From the NCBI GenBank assembly GCA_027064565.1, contig JAMOPK010000286.1, forward strand, positions 1 through 9,870: 9,870 bases of DNA, read 5' to 3'. The position numbers were made by a program, and so were the translations under genes. Below are positions 6,640 to 9,870 of this stretch, in pieces. The notes under the pieces were generated by a model. That model had not been told where the DNA came from, made no database searches, and saw only the letters and a program-made list of their open reading frames with translations. This DNA is from Caldifarciminota bacterium (GTDB lineage Bacteria > Hydrothermota > Hydrothermia > B15-G9). Numbering within the stretch: the first letter of the stretch is position 1; the number at the start of each line of letters is the position of its first letter.

Positions 6640-6663
6640 CCATCACCTGTAAAGGAGGTTAAG

Positions 6664-7647
6664 ATGCTAAACAAAATTTTGACTGTCGTTAACATTATCC
6701 TTGCGGGCATATTGATTTACATTCTTCTGCAACCCAAGATTCAGGCATCAAAGATCGTTGAGGCTAAGATATACTACCGCAACGACGTGAGCGCTGCCCC
6801 TCTCTTTATTGCTGAGGCGAACGGCTATTTTGATTCCCTCAAAGTCAAGGTTTCCGTTGAAGAAGTGGGCAAAGTTGGCGAAGATGTGGAAAACGTGCTT
6901 AAGGGACTCGGTCAACTTGCTTCCGGCACAGATTGGGGCGTTTTCCTGTTTAAAGCCAAAGTCAGACCCAGCGCATATCGGATCGTGACAAACGCGACTT
7001 CAACGATAAGCGTTCCTTACACCGCATTGCTGGCCCCTCCTAAATCCAGAATCCGCAGCCTGAAAGACCTGATCGGGAAAAAGGTAGGATTCCTGCGTGG
7101 CACCAAAGACGAGGAGCTGGTCCGCTACATCCTCAGGTCATCCGGTATAAACGACAGCATGGTCAATTTCACCCCGCTAATGGCGTCCGAGATGAGAAAC
7201 ATATTCAACCCGGAAAGTGCCATGGTGGCAGTTGACGCAGTTGTCGCAGTGGAGCCTTACCGCAGCATGCTGATCAAAAGTGGCGCACGGATAGTCGAAG
7301 ACGGTTTCATCGAGAAACACACTGTTACCCCGTTCCCGGTCGGTCTGAGCTACACCTCGATCACCAACCTCGAACTTCAGAAGAACGCCACAAGGAGAGT
7401 GATTCAGGCCATGAATATGGCTATCGATTTCCTGCGTAAACATCCGGACAGCGCGACGGTGATTGTCAAAAACAGGCTTAATGTTCCCGAAGACATCAAC
7501 CTGATGCTCCCGACCTTTGAAAAATACTCTGAAGTCGACGCTGCACAAGTTGATAGGTATGTTGAGGTTCTCAAGAACGCCAACGTCCTGTTCGTGGATG
7601 TGCCTGTGGATTCAATGATACTCTCAGCGGAAGAGATCAAGAAATAA
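6664..7647 (+). CDS. NMT1/SsuA-like periplasmic solute-binding protein (orphan)
   Basis: This 327-residue protein has an N-terminal hydrophobic helix (about 5-22) that is a signal peptide or membrane anchor. It has no lipobox cysteine, so it is not a lipoprotein. AAPLFIAEANGYF (44-56) is the family hallmark of binding proteins for nitrate, sulfonate and thiamine-precursor uptake. SLKDLIGKKVGF (132-143), the segment around VAVEPY (190-201) and the alpha/beta lobes that follow also fit the fold. ATG 6664 is set by AAGGAGGT at 6652-6659, four bases upstream. No matching permease or ATPase is adjacent: the ABC-2 exporter upstream is the wrong type. It may serve a transporter encoded elsewhere or act as a sensor or binding domain. 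The ligand is unknown. lnt begins 7 bases after its stop. Confidence 0.85.
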   Translation: MLNKILTVVNIILAGILIYILLQPKIQASKIVEAKIYYRNDVSAAPLFIAEANGYFDSLKVKVSVEEVGKVGEDVENVLKGLGQLASGTDWGVFLFKAKVRPSAYRIVTNATSTISVPYTALLAPPKSRIRSLKDLIGKKVGFLRGTKDEELVRYILRSSGINDSMVNFTPLMASEMRNIFNPESAMVAVDAVVAVEPYRSMLIKSGARIVEDGFIEKHTVTPFPVGLSYTSITNLELQKNATRRVIQAMNMAIDFLRKHPDSATVIVKNRLNVPEDINLMLPTFEKYSEVDAAQVDRYVEVLKNANVLFVDVPVDSMILSAEEIKK

Positions 7648-7654
7648 TAAGTGC

Positions 7655-9136
7655 GTGAAGGCAAAAAATCGTCTGATTTATATCGTAGCAGGGTTTCTCC
7701 TGCTTGAACTGTCGATTTATCCTTTCAAGCTTCCGTTATTGGGGACAATTGCACTTGTCCCCTTTTTTCTTTTGCTGGAAAAACGGGAGAAGCCATTTTT
7801 ATGGCCCTATCTGATCGGTTTACTATTTTTCGGAGTCAATCTCTATTTCATTGTGCTGGTCCAGATAAAAGGCTATGAAAAACTGGCTCTGTGGCTCGGA
7901 TTCGTGCTCCTCACGGCCTATGAATCCCTTTTTTACGGCATCTGGGGCTGGCTTTACAACAAATTTCAGGATACTCCTTATGCTCTGTTAGTTGCGCCAT
8001 CATTGTGGATACTGGTGGAATTCGCGAGGAGCGTAACTGACATCGGATTTCCCTGGCTGAACCTATGGATGACTACAATCGGCGATATCACGATGGCCGG
8101 ACTAGCCTCCATTATCGGACCTTACGGCATCTCGTGGCTGCTGGTATTCAGCAGTTGTCTCGTCTATCGATTCATAAAAACGCGCCGATGGAGCTATTTT
8201 GCAGGGTATCTCCTGCTCCTCATCGCCATGCACGCTGGAGGTAAGCTTTCCGTTGAGCGCCAATTGCCTCAGGCCAACAAAACGGTCAGGGTGGCAGTCC
8301 TTCAGCCCAACGTGTTGCCGAACACGGTCTATAACCCTGAGGAATGGGGTGAAACGGTGGACTCGCTGAATGCATTGCTGGACTCCATCCGTGACGATTC
8401 CGTCGATATCATCATCCTTTCGGAATCGGCGTTTCCCGGATTCTACCGCCTATCGGAGCGGGTCAAATCCTACGTGCAGGATATTGTGAAGTCACATCGA
8501 GCCTATATGTTGTTTGGCACGGCTGAGTTCAACCCTATCCATCGGAAAATCTACAATTCGGCTTTCCTCGTCGCCCCCGATGGCAGGATTGCGGGGCTTT
8601 ACAGCAAAAATCACCTCGTCCCGTTCGGCGAGCATCTGCCTTTTGAGGATAAAATCAAGTTCTTGCAACGAATAAATCTCGGGCAGAGCAACTATTCACC
8701 GGGCGGCAGTTTCAATCCCCTCAGGTTCGACGACGTCAGGATGGGTGTGATGATCTGTTTTGAATCTATGTTTCCTGAGATTTCACGGGAAGAGGTCCGA
8801 TTGGGCGCTAACCTGCTGGTTGTTATGACGAACGACGGCTGGTTTGGGAGGACCACAGGGCCTGTGCTTCACTACGAACACGCTCGATTCAGGGCGATTG
8901 AGACCGGACGTTACATCGTCAGGTCAGCCAAAACGGGCATATCCGCGCTGATAGCTCCCGATGGCTCGATTGTGGAAGAGTTGCCGCTTTTCAAAGCCGG
9001 CTATTTCATTGCGGATGTCCCGCTTTACTCTCACCGAACGATTTACACGAAAATCGGGGATGTGGTAGTTCTACTATCTTTGCTATCAGTCGCTGTTTGT
9101 TGGCTGATATTGCGATTAACCCGCCGTTCCGGATAA
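7655..9136 (+). CDS. lnt: Apolipoprotein N-acyltransferase
   Basis: This 493-residue inner-membrane enzyme adds the third (N-linked) acyl chain to lipoproteins, taking it from phospholipid. It is the last step of lipoprotein maturation in diderms, before Lol sorting. The N-terminal half is a set of membrane helices (to about 190). A periplasmic nitrilase-like domain (about 210-455) follows, and then a final helix at about 466-487. The catalytic triad is readable: E257 in LSESAF, K318 in YSKNH and C368 in VMICFES. The later TNDGWFG (392-398) and HYEHARFRAIETGR are also family marks. The start is the only in-frame candidate after the upstream stop, a GTG at 7655. No clear Shine-Dalgarno sequence precedes it, so initiation may rely on ribosomes finishing the solute-binding gene seven bases upstream. 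A strong terminator-like hairpin lies at codons 29-40. Confidence 0.95.
   Translation: MKAKNRLIYIVAGFLLLELSIYPFKLPLLGTIALVPFFLLLEKREKPFLWPYLIGLLFFGVNLYFIVLVQIKGYEKLALWLGFVLLTAYESLFYGIWGWLYNKFQDTPYALLVAPSLWILVEFARSVTDIGFPWLNLWMTTIGDITMAGLASIIGPYGISWLLVFSSCLVYRFIKTRRWSYFAGYLLLLIAMHAGGKLSVERQLPQANKTVRVAVLQPNVLPNTVYNPEEWGETVDSLNALLDSIRDDSVDIIILSESAFPGFYRLSERVKSYVQDIVKSHRAYMLFGTAEFNPIHRKIYNSAFLVAPDGRIAGLYSKNHLVPFGEHLPFEDKIKFLQRINLGQSNYSPGGSFNPLRFDDVRMGVMICFESMFPEISREEVRLGANLLVVMTNDGWFGRTTGPVLHYEHARFRAIETGRYIVRSAKTGISALIAPDGSIVEELPLFKAGYFIADVPLYSHRTIYTKIGDVVVLLSLLSVAVCWLILRLTRRSG
7741..7773 (+). terminator. Intrinsic-terminator-like hairpin inside lnt
   Basis: GGGGACAA (7741-7748) and TTGTCCCC (7755-7762) form a perfect 8-bp stem with a 6-base loop TTGCAC. 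The stem is followed at once by TTTTTTCTTTT (7763-7773). This is the standard form of a Rho-independent terminator in the sense direction, but it lies about 86 bases inside the lnt reading frame. Translating ribosomes would normally prevent it from folding, so it could act when lnt is not translated. Confidence 0.6.
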
Positions 9137-9239
9137 GTCGGGATTCAGGGGATTTTCCGAGCATAGGGAATTATCCAACTTTATAAAAATCTTAATGGAT
9201 GCAGTGTTTTTCACAATAACGTCTAATCTTCCAATGCTC

Positions 9240-9266
9240 TCGGTTCTCAATGAACCCGGATTTTTT
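9240..9266 (+). terminator. Probable terminator after lnt
   Basis: GGTTC (9242-9246) and GAACC (9252-9256) form a short hairpin, extended by one or two pairs with a bulged C. It is followed by six T residues at 9261-9266, about 105 bases past the lnt stop. The stem is short, so strength is uncertain. Confidence 0.4.
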
Positions 9267-9270
9267 CCAC

Positions 9271-9303
9271 AAACAAAAAGGGGCAGGGGTCAACCCCGCC
9301 CCC
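9271..9303 (-). terminator. Intrinsic terminator of the minus-strand sorting-domain gene
   Basis: Read on the minus strand, a G/C-only stem (GGGGCGGGG with CCCC-t-GCCCC, one bulged base) with a 4-base loop is followed by TTTTTGTTT (plus-strand 9271-9279). It lies about 24 bases past the gene's stop at 9327, in the right orientation. Confidence 0.85.
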
Positions 9304-9326
9304 TGATATCCCCAGATGTGAGGCCA

Positions 9327-9870
9327 TCAATGATGGGTAGCAAGCACTTTCAGCGTTTTCTGGCCATATTTCGTGCTCATCTTCAAGATGTAAACTCCGC
9401 TGGCAGTCGGAAGCTCAAGCGGAAGGCTTGCATAACCGGCTTCCATTTCTTTCGATAAAGTTTTAACCACGCGGCCGGAGGCATCGTAAATCCTGATACT
9501 TACTACAGTTCGCTCGGGCAGAGCCAATTTTAAAGTCGTTTTTCCGTTTCTTGCAGGATTGGGCACAATGCCAAGCACTTCAAAATGAGCCGGCAGGTTC
9601 CTGTTCCTCTCAGCGATGTTCGTAATTGTGAAGCTCACGGTATCGCTTATGCCGACATTCGCAGGTTCCGAATTATCAAGGGCTTTAAGGAAATAGCTTA
9701 CGATGTGGTTTGCTGAATCGCTAAACGCCGGTATCTCACCTGTCCACATCGCGCCGTTTGAGGTCATCTCGACGGAATCAAATGGAGAGCTGTCGAGCGA
9801 GTAGAACAGCCATGCCGAACCGACGCCGCTCAGGTTATCGGAAATCCACGCATCCACCTCGAACGGCCCG
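9327..9870 (-). CDS. Secreted protein C-terminus with T9SS/FlgD-like sorting domain (5' end outside window)
   Basis: The frame is open from the right edge (GPFEVDAW and onward) to a TGA at 9327, giving 180 visible residues of a longer protein. A GTG at 9855-9857 is just an internal valine. The first 75 or so residues have the pattern of an Ig/fibronectin-like module common in large secreted proteases and surface proteins of the FCB group: a D-A-x-I-x-D start, LFYSLDSSPF, a TGEIPAF turn and SYFLKALDN. The last 80 are a type A sorting/FlgD-like Ig domain: GIVPNPARNGKTTL, VSIRIYDASGRVVKTL, ASGVYILK and the basic end GQKTLKVLATHH. In T9SS organisms this domain directs export across the outer membrane and is then removed or attached to the surface. 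The rest of the protein, and therefore its activity, is not visible. A strong terminator follows. Confidence 0.85.
   Translation of the reverse strand, partial: GPFEVDAWISDNLSGVGSAWLFYSLDSSPFDSVEMTSNGAMWTGEIPAFSDSANHIVSYFLKALDNSEPANVGISDTVSFTITNIAERNRNLPAHFEVLGIVPNPARNGKTTLKLALPERTVVSIRIYDASGRVVKTLSKEMEAGYASLPLELPTASGVYILKMSTKYGQKTLKVLATHH

Noticed and set aside
2091..7647. Treating the ABC ATPase, the permease and the solute-binding protein as one importer
   Set aside because: The permease is ABC-2 (export type), three other genes intervene, and a strong separate promoter precedes the binding protein.
9130..9176. GGATAA ... TTATCC inverted repeat at the lnt end as a terminator
   Set aside because: Only a 6-bp A/T-rich stem around a long loop, with no T-tract directly after it.
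9195..9458. Plus-strand open frame of 87 codons after lnt
   Set aside because: It crosses both terminators and runs antisense to the sorting-domain gene; no ribosome binding site.
1..9870. CRISPR array, tRNA genes, phage or toxin-antitoxin modules
   Set aside because: No regularly spaced repeats, tRNA-like cloverleaf, integrase or small paired genes were seen on reading both strands.

Overview
The window looks like chromosomal DNA of a Gram-negative (diderm) bacterium. The evidence is an apolipoprotein N-acyltransferase (Lnt), a PilT-type pilus retraction ATPase, and a secreted protein ending in a T9SS/FlgD-like C-terminal sorting domain. That mix, with near-even base composition and AGGAGG-type ribosome binding sites, fits an uncultured lineage around the FCB/WOR-3-like candidate phyla. 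The placement is an inference; the sequence alone does not fix the organism. No tRNA, rRNA, CRISPR array or transposase gene was seen.

Left block (1-1419, minus strand): a two-gene unit reading leftward. It starts with an ECF-transporter S-component-like membrane protein. That gene overlaps by ATGA with an exported protein whose first half resembles part of the oxidoreductase molybdopterin-binding fold. The second gene is open for 291 codons and runs off the left edge. The S-component gene has a TATAAT box only 7 bases before its ATG and no ribosome binding site, so its mRNA is probably leaderless.

Divergent intergenic region (1420-2090): no gene. Its right half (1733-2027) is bounded by imperfect 30-bp inverted repeats (24/30) and contains three further hairpins. 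It looks like a MITE-like or other structured dispersed element.

Central block (2091-6638, plus strand): five genes that overlap or nearly touch. They are an ABC ATPase, an ABC-2 permease, a membrane-anchored TPR-like protein with a pseudopilin-like tail, PilT, and a small protein-kinase-fold protein. The order suggests an ABC exporter tied to type IV pilus function, as reported for pilGHI in Myxococcus.

Second plus-strand unit (6664-9136): a perfect-consensus sigma70 promoter (TTGACA, 18 bp, TATAAT) lies over the end of the kinase gene. It drives an orphan NMT1/SsuA-like solute-binding protein and then lnt. The lnt coding region carries a textbook intrinsic terminator about 90 bases after its weak GTG start, which suggests translation-dependent attenuation.

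Right end (9137-9870): two opposing terminators separate the lnt unit from a minus-strand gene whose visible part is the C-terminus of a large secreted protein with a sorting domain. Its 5' part lies beyond the window.
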